Positions 52,967 to 61,706 of a stretch of 64,000 bases of DNA are shown one piece after another. The DNA is from Micromonospora zingiberis. Lineage in GTDB: Bacteria; Actinomycetota; Actinomycetes; Mycobacteriales; Micromonosporaceae. Under the pieces are notes generated by a model. That model saw nothing but the letters and a program-made list of their open reading frames with translations, ran no database searches and was not told where the DNA came from. Position numbers and translations under genes: made by a program. The stretch lies in the NCBI RefSeq assembly GCF_004331455.1, contig NZ_SJJR01000007.1, forward strand, positions 124,001 through 188,000. Direction: 5' to 3'. Positions within the stretch are counted from its first letter, which is position 1. Each line of letters starts with the position of its first letter.

Positions 52967-54484
52967 ATGACCGTCGCCCTCGCCGCCCCGCACCAGGAGG
53001 CTGTCCGCGCCGGCGAACGCGCGGTCGCGGCGGGTGGCAACGCTCTCGACGCGGCTCTTGCGGCCGCGTGCACGCTCACGGTGGTGTACCCGCATCAGTG
53101 TGCGCTCGGTGGCGACCTCGTCGCGCTGGTCCGCTCGCCCGACGGGGTGACCACGGCGGTCGTCGCCGCCGGTACGGCACCCGGTGACATCGGTCGGCTG
53201 TCGTCGGGATGGTCGGCCATGCCCCGGGCGGGGGCGCACTCGGTGACCGTGCCCGGCCTCGTCGCCGGCTGGCGGGAACTGGCCCGCCTGGGCGCCGCGC
53301 TGCCACTCGACGGCATGTTCCGCGACGCGGCGGCTGTCGCCGAGGAGGGCACCCGCGTCAGCGCGGGCCTTGAACGAGCGCTCGACAGCCGCCGCGAGGC
53401 GGTACTGGCCGATCCGGGACTGCGGGCGGTTTTCGCGCCCGAGGGTGCACCGCTACGCCAGGGGGCGCTGCTGCGTCAGCCGGCACTGGCGGCGACGCTG
53501 CGACGGCTCGCCGTCGATCCGCGTGACCTGTACGCGGGCGAGACGGCGCAGTCGATCGTGGGCACGTTGCGGGCCCACGGTGGCGCCCACACGCTTGCTG
53601 ATTTTGCCGGATACCAACCGGAGACGGTTCCGGCCGTGACCAGGGAGATCGGTGGACGGGCCTGGTCGGTGGCGCCACCGCCGTCCGTCGGAGCGATCCT
53701 GCTGGGCGTCGTACAAGCGGTGGCCGGCCCCGGTGACGTCGAGCCGGATCCGACCCGGGTGCTCGACGCCAGCCTGGCGGGCGTTGCCGCCCGTACCGTG
53801 TACCTCGGCGACCCTCGATCGGGCGGAGCCGACCTGGAGGCGATGCTGCGCCTGGATGCCGGTCCCGCCGCCGGTCGCCGGCCTGAGCCGCCCGCGCACG
53901 GCGACACGGTCGCGGTGGTGGCCAGCGACGACGCCGGTTGGCGGGTCGCGCTCGTGCAGAGCGTCTTCCAGACCTTCGGTGCGGGCCTGCTCGACCCTGG
54001 CACCGGCGTGGTGCTGCACAACCGCGGCGCGGCGTTCAGCCTGGATCCCGCCTCGCCGGCCCGGCTGGCACCGGGGGCACGTCCGCCGCACACGCTCTGC
54101 CCGGTCATCGTGCACTCGACCGAGAGCACGGTCGTCGCCGGCTGCCAGGGCGGCCGGGCCCAGCCGTGGATCCTGGCGCAGTTGCTGTCCGCGATGACGG
54201 ACCCGGCGCAGTCGCTCGACGACGTCCTGGCCCGGCCTCGTTGGGTGGTCGGCGACGTCGACCTGGGCCACGCCGGGCTCACCCTTGTCGCCGAGCCGGG
54301 CGTCGGTGACGAGGTGCCGGCGGCGGCGCGGGCGCATGGGCTGCCCGTGGCCTGGTTCCCGGCTCGGGCCGACTCCGCCGGTCACGTCCAGGTCGTGCGT
54401 ACGCGCGGCGAGCGCAGCGGCGTGGTGTTCCAGGCCGCCAGCGATCCCCGCGCCGACGGATCGGCCGTCGTCATCCCGTCCTGA
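52967..54484 (+). CDS. Gamma-glutamyltransferase-like Ntn hydrolase (first)
   Basis: Ntn-type protein of 505 residues. The N-terminal AVAAGGNALDAALAAACTL and PHQCALGGD match the GGT family start. The putative autocatalytic Thr314 is in HGDTVAVVASDD, and the late GCQGGRAQPWILAQLL corresponds to the GGT oxyanion region, though the classical TTH-S and GNAVS motifs are changed. The ATG at 52967 is chosen because GGAGCGGCGACG precedes it; an ATG at 52925 is an alternative. No signal peptide, so it is cytoplasmic. It may cleave a gamma-glutamyl or other amide bond. Followed by the phosphotriesterase-like gene after 37 bases. Confidence 0.82.
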   Translation: MTVALAAPHQEAVRAGERAVAAGGNALDAALAAACTLTVVYPHQCALGGDLVALVRSPDGVTTAVVAAGTAPGDIGRLSSGWSAMPRAGAHSVTVPGLVAGWRELARLGAALPLDGMFRDAAAVAEEGTRVSAGLERALDSRREAVLADPGLRAVFAPEGAPLRQGALLRQPALAATLRRLAVDPRDLYAGETAQSIVGTLRAHGGAHTLADFAGYQPETVPAVTREIGGRAWSVAPPPSVGAILLGVVQAVAGPGDVEPDPTRVLDASLAGVAARTVYLGDPRSGGADLEAMLRLDAGPAAGRRPEPPAHGDTVAVVASDDAGWRVALVQSVFQTFGAGLLDPGTGVVLHNRGAAFSLDPASPARLAPGARPPHTLCPVIVHSTESTVVAGCQGGRAQPWILAQLLSAMTDPAQSLDDVLARPRWVVGDVDLGHAGLTLVAEPGVGDEVPAAARAHGLPVAWFPARADSAGHVQVVRTRGERSGVVFQAASDPRADGSAVVIPS

Positions 54485-54521
54485 GCGCGAACAACCCACA
54501 ACCGTCATCCGGAGGATCGCG

Positions 54522-55541
54522 ATGCCTGTTCACACCGTCCTTGGACCGATCGAGCCGGCGCAACTCGGGCCGACCTCCATGCACGAGCACCTGCTCAGCG
54601 ACCTGAGCATCTGGGCGAAGCCGCCCCGGGAACTGCCGCCGGCGGACGTGCCGATGGGTCCGCTGCTCGGCGCGTACCTGCGGTGGAACGCGCTGTCGCT
54701 CAAGGAGAACCTGATTCTCGACGATCCGCAGGTCGCCGCCGAGGAACTCGCACACGTACGCACGGCGGGTGCCTCGGCGGTCGTCGAGTTGACCCTGGAG
54801 GGGATGGGCCGGCGTATCGAGGAGTTGCCGGAGATCTCCCGCCGCGCGGGTGTGCACGTCTGCGTCGGTGCGGGCTACTACGTGGAGGAGACGATGCCCG
54901 CGTACGTGCGCGAGGCGGGTGTCGACGACCTCACCGAGATGCTGGTGACGCAGCTGACGGACGGCATCGGCGACAGCGGCATCATGCCCGCCCTGCTCGG
55001 CGAGATCGGCACGAGCTGGCCGATTACGGCCGCCGAGTGGCGGCTGGTCCGGGCGGCCGGCCGGGCCGGGGCGCGGACCGGTGCGTCGGTGTACATGCAC
55101 CTGTCCTTCCGTGGCACGGGTGGGACGGCCGTGCTGGAGGCGTTGGTCGAGGAGGGTATGCCGGCGGACCGGGTCGTCATCGGGCATCTCGACGAGCGGT
55201 GGGACCGCGGGTACCACCGGGAGGTCGCCCAGGCGGGTGCCGTCCTCGGCTACGACACGTTCGGCTCGGACTTCTACTACGGCTCGCCGGCCCTGCGGAA
55301 TCCCACCGACGCGGAGCGGTTGGAGATGGTCGAGTGGCTGTTGAGCGAGGGTTTCGGCGGGCAACTCGTCATCGCCGCAGACGTCTGGTCGCAGGCGAAC
55401 CTCCGTCGTAACGGTGGCAACGGCTACGACCACCTGTTCCGGCGGATCGGTCCGGCGATCACCGATCTGGCCGGTGGTGACGAGACCGTCGTCGAGGCCA
55501 TTCTCGTCGGCAATCCCCGGCGGTTGTTGGATCGGCCGTGA
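54522..55541 (+). CDS. Phosphotriesterase-family metal hydrolase
   Basis: TIM-barrel hydrolase of 339 residues. Metal ligands are His21 and His23 in SMHEHLL, Glu in ALLGEIGTS at the bridging position, His in VYMHLSF and IGHLDER, and Asp in IAADVWS. Family members include lactonases and amidohydrolases rather than true organophosphate hydrolases. The ATG at 54522 has GGAGG six bases upstream. It follows the GGT-like gene and is under the same operators. A terminator hairpin follows. Confidence 0.85.
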   Translation: MPVHTVLGPIEPAQLGPTSMHEHLLSDLSIWAKPPRELPPADVPMGPLLGAYLRWNALSLKENLILDDPQVAAEELAHVRTAGASAVVELTLEGMGRRIEELPEISRRAGVHVCVGAGYYVEETMPAYVREAGVDDLTEMLVTQLTDGIGDSGIMPALLGEIGTSWPITAAEWRLVRAAGRAGARTGASVYMHLSFRGTGGTAVLEALVEEGMPADRVVIGHLDERWDRGYHREVAQAGAVLGYDTFGSDFYYGSPALRNPTDAERLEMVEWLLSEGFGGQLVIAADVWSQANLRRNGGNGYDHLFRRIGPAITDLAGGDETVVEAILVGNPRRLLDRP

Positions 55542-55548
55542 CGGTCGA

Positions 55549-55599
55549 TGGCGGCGGGCCGGCATCGGTGCACTGTTGACCGACGGCGGCCCGCCGTCA
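55549..55599. terminator. Bidirectional hairpin between convergent genes
   Basis: TGGCGGCGGGCC (55549-55560) pairs with GGCCCGCCGTCA (55588-55599), 12 bp with one G-T wobble, around a 27-base loop with a small inner stem. It lies between the phosphotriesterase-family gene and the convergent MFS gene. Confidence 0.75.
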
Positions 55600-55616
55600 C
55601 CTGTCACCGGCGGGTG

Positions 55617-56819
55617 TCAGCGCTGCCGGCCGGTGCGCTGCGGATCGTCGTGGGCGAACAGGGCGACGGTGGCCAGCGCCACCAGTTGCAGCCCGGCGAC
55701 GAGGAGGAACGCCCAGACCGTCGATGCGGCGGCGATGACGGCACCGCCGACGAGGGCGCCGCTGGCGTAGCCGAGACTGGTGAAACTCGCGAACATGCCG
55801 AGCCCGAGGGCCTGGTTCTCGCTGCGCAGGCCGCGGGTGGCGAGCATCGTCAACGCGGGGTACAGCGGGGCGAAGCCCACACCGATCAGGACCTGGGCCG
55901 CCGCGGCGACCCAGAAGTCGTGGGCTATGGCGAGGATGCCCAGGCCGGCCGCGAGCGCGCAGAGCGAGATCGCGGTGGCGCGTACCGGTCCGATCAGGTC
56001 GGGCAGGTTCGCCAGCACGATGCGCGCCCCGATCACGCTGACGGAGAAGACCGCGAAGACGGAGGCGGCCCCGGTGAGCCCGCTCGCCGGTACGCCCCGG
56101 CTCGCCAGGTGGACGATGAGGAAGCCCAGCATGAGTCCCTCGCCGCACCAGGCCGCGGCGGCCACGACCCCGGGTACCCACACGGTGCGGAACGCGTGCC
56201 AGACCGCGACGAGGTTGCGGGCCCGGGTGGCGGCGGGTGCCGGCGGCCGGGTCGGCCGGGGTAGGCAGGCGATGAGCGCGGCGGCGGTCAGTTCGAGGAC
56301 GACGCAGAGTGCGAACACGGCGTTGGGGCCGACCGCCTGGTTCACGACCACGCCGATCTGCGGGCCGACGGCGAGGCCGATCCAGATGCTCAGGCCGAAG
56401 ATGCTCAGCGCCTTGCCGCGTTGTTCATGGGGCGCAATCGCGATCAGCCAGGCCATCAGCAGTGTCATGGCGGCCGCGTCGCCGAGGCCGAAGAGCAGGC
56501 GGGCCGGGCCGGCTCCCCACAGGGACGGCACGACGGCCAGCAGGAGCATTCCGAGTGCCGCCGTCGCGCCCCCGGTCAGGGCCACCACCCGATAGCCGCG
56601 CCGGTCGCCGAGCATTCCGGCCACCGGCATCGCCACCGTCGCGGCGACCGCGCTGAGCGAGATGATCAGGCCGGACATCGTCGCACCGCCGCCCAGGACG
56701 CCTTCGACGTAGTCGGGGATGATCGGTGTGCTCGCGGAGTTGGTCATCGCGGCGAGCGTCGTGGCGGCGAAGATGAGCCAGAACGGGGCGGTACGGGTGA
56801 CGTCTCGGGGCGGCGTCAT
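55617..56819 (-). CDS. MFS transporter
   Basis: Membrane transporter of 400 residues with about twelve hydrophobic helices. The loop GMLGDRRGYRVV after helix 2 and GLSIWIGLAVGPQIG are characteristic of the DHA1-like group. The ATG at 56819 overlaps the RidA gene by four bases, so the two are translationally coupled. It probably exports or imports a compound of the second island; its control is through operator pair b. Confidence 0.85.
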   Translation of the reverse strand: MTPPRDVTRTAPFWLIFAATTLAAMTNSASTPIIPDYVEGVLGGGATMSGLIISLSAVAATVAMPVAGMLGDRRGYRVVALTGGATAALGMLLLAVVPSLWGAGPARLLFGLGDAAAMTLLMAWLIAIAPHEQRGKALSIFGLSIWIGLAVGPQIGVVVNQAVGPNAVFALCVVLELTAAALIACLPRPTRPPAPAATRARNLVAVWHAFRTVWVPGVVAAAAWCGEGLMLGFLIVHLASRGVPASGLTGAASVFAVFSVSVIGARIVLANLPDLIGPVRATAISLCALAAGLGILAIAHDFWVAAAAQVLIGVGFAPLYPALTMLATRGLRSENQALGLGMFASFTSLGYASGALVGGAVIAAASTVWAFLLVAGLQLVALATVALFAHDDPQRTGRQR

Positions 56820-57316
56820 GGGGTCGGTGGTTCCGACGCGCACTCCAGGCTGAGCCAGAGCTCGAAGCAGTTGTGCCGGGACAGTGCCGTGGCGCCGACC
56901 GATGCGCGGCCCAGGCTGCCGATCTCCTCGCCGAAGACGTCGAGGAAGAGGTCGGTCGCGCCGTTGGACACCTCGTGTAGCCGGTCGAATCCCGGCGGGC
57001 ACACCACGAAACAGAGGGCGCGGGACAGGCTCACCACGTTGTCGAGCGAGCCGATCGCGTAGCGGATCATCCCGAGCGTGTGGATCGCGGTCAGTCGTGC
57101 TGCCTGGTAGCCCTGTTCGATCGTGACGTCGACGCCGACGACGCCGGGGTGCAGCCGTTCACCGGCGCGGTTCTCGGGGGTGAGTCCGCTGAGTTCGAGC
57201 AGGTTGCCGATGCGGTGGAAGGGTTTCAGGCGTCCGTAGCGGCGTCCGTAGGGGGGATCCGCGTAGTCGGGTATGTCGAGGGCGAGTTCCCGAACCCGGT
57301 GTTCCGCACTGGCCAC
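56816..57316 (-). CDS. RidA/YjgF-family protein
   Basis: Small enamine/imine deaminase-type protein of 166 residues. It has the RidA pattern HRIGNLLELSGLTP, AIGSLDNVVSLSRAL and GRASVGATAL, the last with Arg137 at the substrate carboxylate-binding position of active RidA proteins. The GTG at 57316 follows GGGGAG. In amino acid breakdown RidA hydrolyses reactive 2-aminoacrylate-like imines, which fits a pathway that splits amides or amino acid derivatives. First gene of a two-gene operon under operator pair b. Confidence 0.83.
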   Translation of the reverse strand: MASAEHRVRELALDIPDYADPPYGRRYGRLKPFHRIGNLLELSGLTPENRAGERLHPGVVGVDVTIEQGYQAARLTAIHTLGMIRYAIGSLDNVVSLSRALCFVVCPPGFDRLHEVSNGATDLFLDVFGEEIGSLGRASVGATALSRHNCFELWLSLECASEPPTP

Positions 57317-57330
57317 GAACTCCCCTGTTC

Positions 57331-57360
57331 TGTATCCGATATCCCTTGAAGTGGATCCAC
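57331..57360. promoter_or_regulatory. Paired TGGATCCA-type operators, pair b
   Basis: GTGGATCCAC (57351-57360), a perfect 10-bp palindrome, and a weaker TGTATCCG (57331-57338) have centres 21 bp apart. They lie just upstream of the RidA-MFS operon. Confidence 0.6.
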
Positions 57361-57441
57361 CCTAGCGTGATCCTGGTCCGTGTGGCCCGACCCGGGGCGG
57401 CATTTGGGCGGCGCGGGGTCAGCAGGCCGGGACGTCCCGCG

Positions 57442-58206
57442 TCAGGCGAGCGCCCGCACCAGGAGCGCGACACCGACGGCCGTACCGAAGGTGATGATGA
57501 CCGTCCGCAGTACGCGGGGTGGCAGCCGTCGGGCCAGGCGGGCGCCGACGTAGCCGCCGATCATGGTGGCCGGCACGAGCACCGCCGTGGCGGCCCAGTT
57601 CACCGGGCCGAACACGCTGTAGATCAGGATGGTCACGGCGCCCACCGTCGCGGCTAGGGCGTTCTTCAGTGCGCCGACCCGGCGTAGCGGCTCGTCGAGG
57701 ACCAACGCCAGCCCGGCGATGAGCAGCACGCCGAGTGCGGCGTTGAAGTAGCCGCCGTAGAGGGCGCACAGGAACACGGCCAGGTGCAGCGTGCCGGTGG
57801 CCCGGTGGGGAGAGTGTGCCCGCGTCCGGCCGGCGAGCGTGCGCAACTGGCTGCCGAAGGCCAGCGTCGCGGTCGCGCCGAGCACCAGGAAGGGCACCAC
57901 GAGATCGAAGACCGCGCGCGGGGTGGACAGCAGCAGCGTGCTTCCGGCGACGGCTCCGAGCACCGCCGTCGGTATCACCTGGCGAAGCCGCGTGCCCTGG
58001 CCGGTCAGGTCGGCTCGGCTGCCGAGGACGCTGGCGGCGTACCCCGGCGCGACGGAAAGCGCGTTGCTGACGTTCGCCGACACCGGTGGCAACCCGATCG
58101 CCAGCAGTGCGGGGAAGGTGATCAGCGAGCCGCCGCCGGCGACGGCGTTGATGGCACCGCCGGCCACGCCGGCGACGGCGAGGAGGGTGGCCTGGGTAGG
58201 TGTCAT
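57442..58206 (-). CDS. TauE/SafE-family membrane protein
   Basis: Integral membrane protein of 254 residues with about eight hydrophobic helices. The first half has GGAINAVAGGGSLITFPALL, and the second a matching GGYFNAALGVLLIAGLAL, the internal repeat typical of the TauE/SafE (sulfite/organosulfonate exporter) family. The ATG at 58206 begins MTPTQATLL and avoids a leader that would cover the operators. It is divergent from the second GGT-like gene, with operator pair c between them. Likely moves an organic anion. Confidence 0.85.
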   Translation of the reverse strand: MTPTQATLLAVAGVAGGAINAVAGGGSLITFPALLAIGLPPVSANVSNALSVAPGYAASVLGSRADLTGQGTRLRQVIPTAVLGAVAGSTLLLSTPRAVFDLVVPFLVLGATATLAFGSQLRTLAGRTRAHSPHRATGTLHLAVFLCALYGGYFNAALGVLLIAGLALVLDEPLRRVGALKNALAATVGAVTILIYSVFGPVNWAATAVLVPATMIGGYVGARLARRLPPRVLRTVIITFGTAVGVALLVRALA

Positions 58207-58220
58207 AATTGGTGCTCGCG

Positions 58221-58252
58221 CATTGGATCCAATGTCATATAGCATGGATACA
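58221..58252. promoter_or_regulatory. Paired TGGATCCA-type operators, pair c
   Basis: CATTGGATCCAATG (58221-58234), a perfect 14-bp palindrome, and TGGATACA (58245-58252) have centres 21 bp apart in the divergent promoter between the TauE/SafE gene and the second GGT-like gene. Confidence 0.72.
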
Positions 58253-58357
58253 CTATTCGGGCTCGGGAAGCTAACCCGCCCCCCGGGCTGGCCGGCGGGT
58301 CCCGCGGACCGGCCCTGCCCTCGACAGCCCCGGCAATGCCGTACGGAGAGGATTCCG

Positions 58358-60085
58358 ATGGGTCAGCACAGCGCACCGCAGTGGCACGTCCCGAACCCGA
58401 CCGTCCTCGGCACCCGGCACGCGGTCTCCTCCGGGCACTATCTGGCCAGCTCGGCGGCGCTGGCGATCCTCGACGCGGGCGGCAACGCCGTCGACGCCGG
58501 CTGCTGCGCCGGCATGGCACTCGCGGTGCTCCACGCCGACGAGGTCAACTTCGCCGGGGTCGCGCCGATCATGATTCGGATGGCGGACGGGACCACCGTC
58601 AGCATCGACGGCCTCGGCGTCTGGCCCGCGGGAATCCCCGCCGACCTCTTCCGGCGCGAGCACGGCGGCACCATCCCGCGAGGACTGCTGCGGACCGTCG
58701 TGCCGGCCGCGCCCGACGCCTGGATCTCCGCGCTGCGTGACTACGGCACGATGACCTTCGGCCAGGTCGCCGAGGCCGCCATCCGGCTGGCACGCGACGG
58801 CTTCGCGGCGTTCCCCCTGCTCGTCGAGGGCATCACCGCGCGGCAGCGGGGCTACCGGAACTGGCCGGCGAACGAGGCGATCTACCTGCCCGAAGGCCGA
58901 CCGCCGAGGGTCGGGGAGCGGTTCGTGCAGACCGATCTCGCGCACAGCATCCAGCTTATGGTCGACGCCGAGGCGGCCACCGCCGGTGGCCGGGAGGCCG
59001 GCCTGGAAGCGGCTCGGGCGGTCTTCTACGAAGGCGAGCTGGCCGAACGCATGGTGGCGTACCACCGGGAGCACGGTGGCTACCTGACGGCGACCGACCT
59101 CGCCGAGTTCCGCTGTCGCCACGAACCGGTACTGAGCACCCGCTGGCGCGACTTCGAGGTGCTGACCTGCGGCGCCTGGTGCCAGGGGCCGGCGTTGGCC
59201 CAGACCCTGCAGATCCTTGAGGCGTACGGGCTGGACGGCCTGACCCACAACTCGCCGGAGTACGTCCACCTGGTCGTCGAGGCACTCAAGGGTGTCTTCA
59301 GCGACCGTGAGCACCTCTACGGCGACCCGGCCTTCGTGGATGTCGACGTCGAGCGGCTCCTGTCCGCCGGGCACGCGGCGGCCCGCGCGGCGGGCATCGA
59401 CCCACGGCAGGCCCACCCGGGCCTGCCCGATCTCGTCTTCGGCGTCCCGCAGCCCCTTCCCGAACCCAAGGACTACGACGAACTGCCGGTCGTCGGCGAG
59501 GGGGCCACCTCGTACGTCTGCGTCGTCGACGCCTGGGGCAACGCCTTCTCGGCGACTCCGTCGGACGGCGCCTCGACCTCGCCGGTGATCCCGGGGACGG
59601 GGTTCGTGCCGTCGCTGCGCGGCATGCAGTCGCGCCCCGACCCGGCACATCCGTCCGGGGTGGCCCCGGGCAAGCGGCCCCGACTCACGCCAAACCCGGC
59701 GATCGTGCTCCGGGACGACGGATCGGTCATGCCGTTCGGTTGTCCCGGCGGTGACATGCAGGTGCAGGCGATGGTGCAGTTCTTCCTGAACGCCTTCCAC
59801 TTCGGCATGCCGTTGCAGGAGGCGGTCAACGCGCCGCGCTTCTCCACCTGGAGCTTTCCCAACTCCTTCGCACCCTTCGACTATCTGCCGTCCCGGCTCT
59901 TCGTCGAGGACCGGTTTCCCGCCGGCACGCTCGACGCGCTGCGGGCCATGGGGCACGACGTGCGTACCTGGCCGGCCTTCACCCGCGACGCGGCCGCGGT
60001 CGAGGCGATCTACCGCAACAGCCGGACCGGCTTTCTGGAGTCCGCCGCCGATCCGCGGCAACCAGCGGCAGCCTACGTGTCCTGA
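58358..60085 (+). CDS. Gamma-glutamyltransferase-like Ntn hydrolase (second)
   Basis: GGT-family protein of 575 residues, better preserved than the first copy. It has ILDAGGNAVDAGCCAGMAL near the N-terminus, the putative nucleophile Thr384 in GEGATSYVCVVD followed by WGNAFSATPSDG, and the oxyanion-type GCPGGDMQVQAMVQFFL. The ATG at 58358 follows GGAGAGGATTCCG. No signal peptide. It is followed by an amidohydrolase after 33 bases, so the two act in the same route, probably cleaving an amide or gamma-glutamyl compound. Confidence 0.87.
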   Translation: MGQHSAPQWHVPNPTVLGTRHAVSSGHYLASSAALAILDAGGNAVDAGCCAGMALAVLHADEVNFAGVAPIMIRMADGTTVSIDGLGVWPAGIPADLFRREHGGTIPRGLLRTVVPAAPDAWISALRDYGTMTFGQVAEAAIRLARDGFAAFPLLVEGITARQRGYRNWPANEAIYLPEGRPPRVGERFVQTDLAHSIQLMVDAEAATAGGREAGLEAARAVFYEGELAERMVAYHREHGGYLTATDLAEFRCRHEPVLSTRWRDFEVLTCGAWCQGPALAQTLQILEAYGLDGLTHNSPEYVHLVVEALKGVFSDREHLYGDPAFVDVDVERLLSAGHAAARAAGIDPRQAHPGLPDLVFGVPQPLPEPKDYDELPVVGEGATSYVCVVDAWGNAFSATPSDGASTSPVIPGTGFVPSLRGMQSRPDPAHPSGVAPGKRPRLTPNPAIVLRDDGSVMPFGCPGGDMQVQAMVQFFLNAFHFGMPLQEAVNAPRFSTWSFPNSFAPFDYLPSRLFVEDRFPAGTLDALRAMGHDVRTWPAFTRDAAAVEAIYRNSRTGFLESAADPRQPAAAYVS

Positions 60086-60118
60086 AGTCGTTCCCCGTTG
60101 GTTCGGTGAGGAGATCGG

Positions 60119-61474
60119 GTGAGTTTTCCACCTTCGTACGTGGTCGTCGGGCGGATCCACACCATGGACCCGGCGCGTCCGGCGGCCGAGGCGATGGCCG
60201 TGGCCGGGGATCGGATCCTGGCCGTCGGGAGCCGAGCCGAGGTGCTCGCGGCCTGCCCGGACGGGACACCCGTCGAGGATCTCGGCGGTGCCGCGGTGGC
60301 CCCGGGCCTGATCGACACCCACCTGCACATGCAGCGCGGCGGTCTCAAGATCATGCACGATCTCGGTGCCGGGGTCCATGATCTCGATCTGGTGATCTCG
60401 ACGATGCGGGAGAAGGGTTTCGAGTCCGGGTGGGGGTCCTCGCCCCCCACCCTCGACGACCGCACCGCCGCCCTGCGGTTGGTGCAGCCGTTGATGCATC
60501 AGCTCGGTTTCACCGGGGTCATCGACCCGGCGGTGACCGCCGAGGAGATGCGCGGCTACCAGGAGAGCCGGGGCCGCGGCGAGCTGACCATGCGAGTGGT
60601 CGCCATGCCCTACCCCGACGTGGGCGACCTCGACCATCCGGACGTGGACGGGGCGATCGAGCGGCTCAGGGGCGTCGGTGTGCGTACCGGCTTCGGCGAC
60701 GACCGACTGCGCATCGGCGGCATCAAGGTCTACTTCGACGGTGAGGCGATGAAAGGCGAGGCGTTGCGCCGTACGCCCTGGCCGCACAGCGGCTCGACCG
60801 GCCACCAACGCCTACCCACCGCCGACTTCCAGCGGCTGGTGGACTTCTGCGCCACCGACGGGTGGTCAGTGGGGGTGCACGCGGTCGGCGGTGCCGGCAT
60901 AGCCGCGGTGCTCGACTGCTTTGCCGAGGCCGATCGCAAGCGCACCATCGCGCACCGGCAGTGGCAGATCATCCACGGCTACCTGGAGGTCGAGCCGGAG
61001 TCGATCGCGCTCGCCGCGCGGCTTGGCGTCGTCCTGGCCGCACAGCCCTCGATCAGCCTGCGTAACGCCGCCGGCCTCGTCGCGCAGCTCGGTGCGGGAG
61101 CCGAACGGATGAACCCGCTGCGCTCCTGGCTCGACGGCGGTGTCCCGGTGGTGCTCGGCTCCGACGGCCCGTACTTCCCGTTCGACCCGCGGGAGCTGAT
61201 CTGGTCGGCGGTGACCAGACGGGTTCGCGGCCGGAGCGACGCGCTCGCCCCGCAGGAGGCGATCACCGTGGCGGAGGCGTTGACGGCCTACACCGCGACC
61301 GCGGCCGTGGCGGCCTTCGACGGCGAGCAGCGTGGCCGGCTCGCCCCCGGCCGGCTCGCGGACTGGGTCGCGTTCGACCGGGATCCGTTGGAGGTGGCCC
61401 CCGACGATCTGCTCACCCTGCGGGTGCTCCGCACGGTGGTGGGGGGCCGGACGGTTCACCAGGCGACCGGGTGA
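60119..61474 (+). CDS. YtcJ-like amidohydrolase
   Basis: Amidohydrolase-superfamily enzyme of 451 residues. The composite beta domain (VVVGRIHTMDPARPAAEA) leads into the barrel metal site IDTHLHM. Later features are WSVGVHAVGG (His), AHRQWQIIHGYL (His) and LGSDGPYFPFDP (Asp), ending with GRLAPGRLADWVAFDRDP. It belongs to the amidohydrolase_3/YtcJ group, which has few characterised substrates. GTG start at 60119. It follows the second GGT-like gene and likely hydrolyses a product of it. Confidence 0.86.
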   Translation: MSFPPSYVVVGRIHTMDPARPAAEAMAVAGDRILAVGSRAEVLAACPDGTPVEDLGGAAVAPGLIDTHLHMQRGGLKIMHDLGAGVHDLDLVISTMREKGFESGWGSSPPTLDDRTAALRLVQPLMHQLGFTGVIDPAVTAEEMRGYQESRGRGELTMRVVAMPYPDVGDLDHPDVDGAIERLRGVGVRTGFGDDRLRIGGIKVYFDGEAMKGEALRRTPWPHSGSTGHQRLPTADFQRLVDFCATDGWSVGVHAVGGAGIAAVLDCFAEADRKRTIAHRQWQIIHGYLEVEPESIALAARLGVVLAAQPSISLRNAAGLVAQLGAGAERMNPLRSWLDGGVPVVLGSDGPYFPFDPRELIWSAVTRRVRGRSDALAPQEAITVAEALTAYTATAAVAAFDGEQRGRLAPGRLADWVAFDRDPLEVAPDDLLTLRVLRTVVGGRTVHQATG

Positions 61475-61553
61475 ACGCGCGCAGGGCGCGGATCGCCGCT
61501 GACGACGGCGGTATCCAGCTGTTTACACGTCGGCAACACGCGTGGGACGATCC

Positions 61554-61582
61554 TGGATCCATAAAGCAATACTGTGGATCCA
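61554..61582. promoter_or_regulatory. Paired TGGATCCA-type operators, pair d
   Basis: Two exact TGGATCCA palindromes (61554-61561 and 61575-61582) have centres 21 bp apart, about 115 bases upstream of the ABC permease gene. They put the importer under the same control as the hydrolases. Confidence 0.72.
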
Positions 61583-61622
61583 ATGCTGTTCATGTTGTTC
61601 CCTTCGGTGGGAGGAAGACCGG

Positions 61623-61706
61623 ATGACTCATCGGCCGCAGCCCGATAACGCCGCCTGCGTCGGCGCGATGCCGGCAACGGGCCGGAGCGTGCCCCGATGG
61701 CAGTGA
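61623..61706 (+). CDS. Possible 27-residue leader peptide overlapping the permease start
   Basis: ATG at 61623 follows GGTGGGAGGAAGACCGG, a stronger ribosome-binding site than that of the permease. The frame codes for 27 residues (MTHRPQPDNAACVGAMPATG, then RSVPRWQ) and stops at 61706, ten bases inside the permease gene. It could couple translation or serve as a regulatory leader; it may equally be chance. Confidence 0.3.
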   Translation: MTHRPQPDNAACVGAMPATGRSVPRWQ

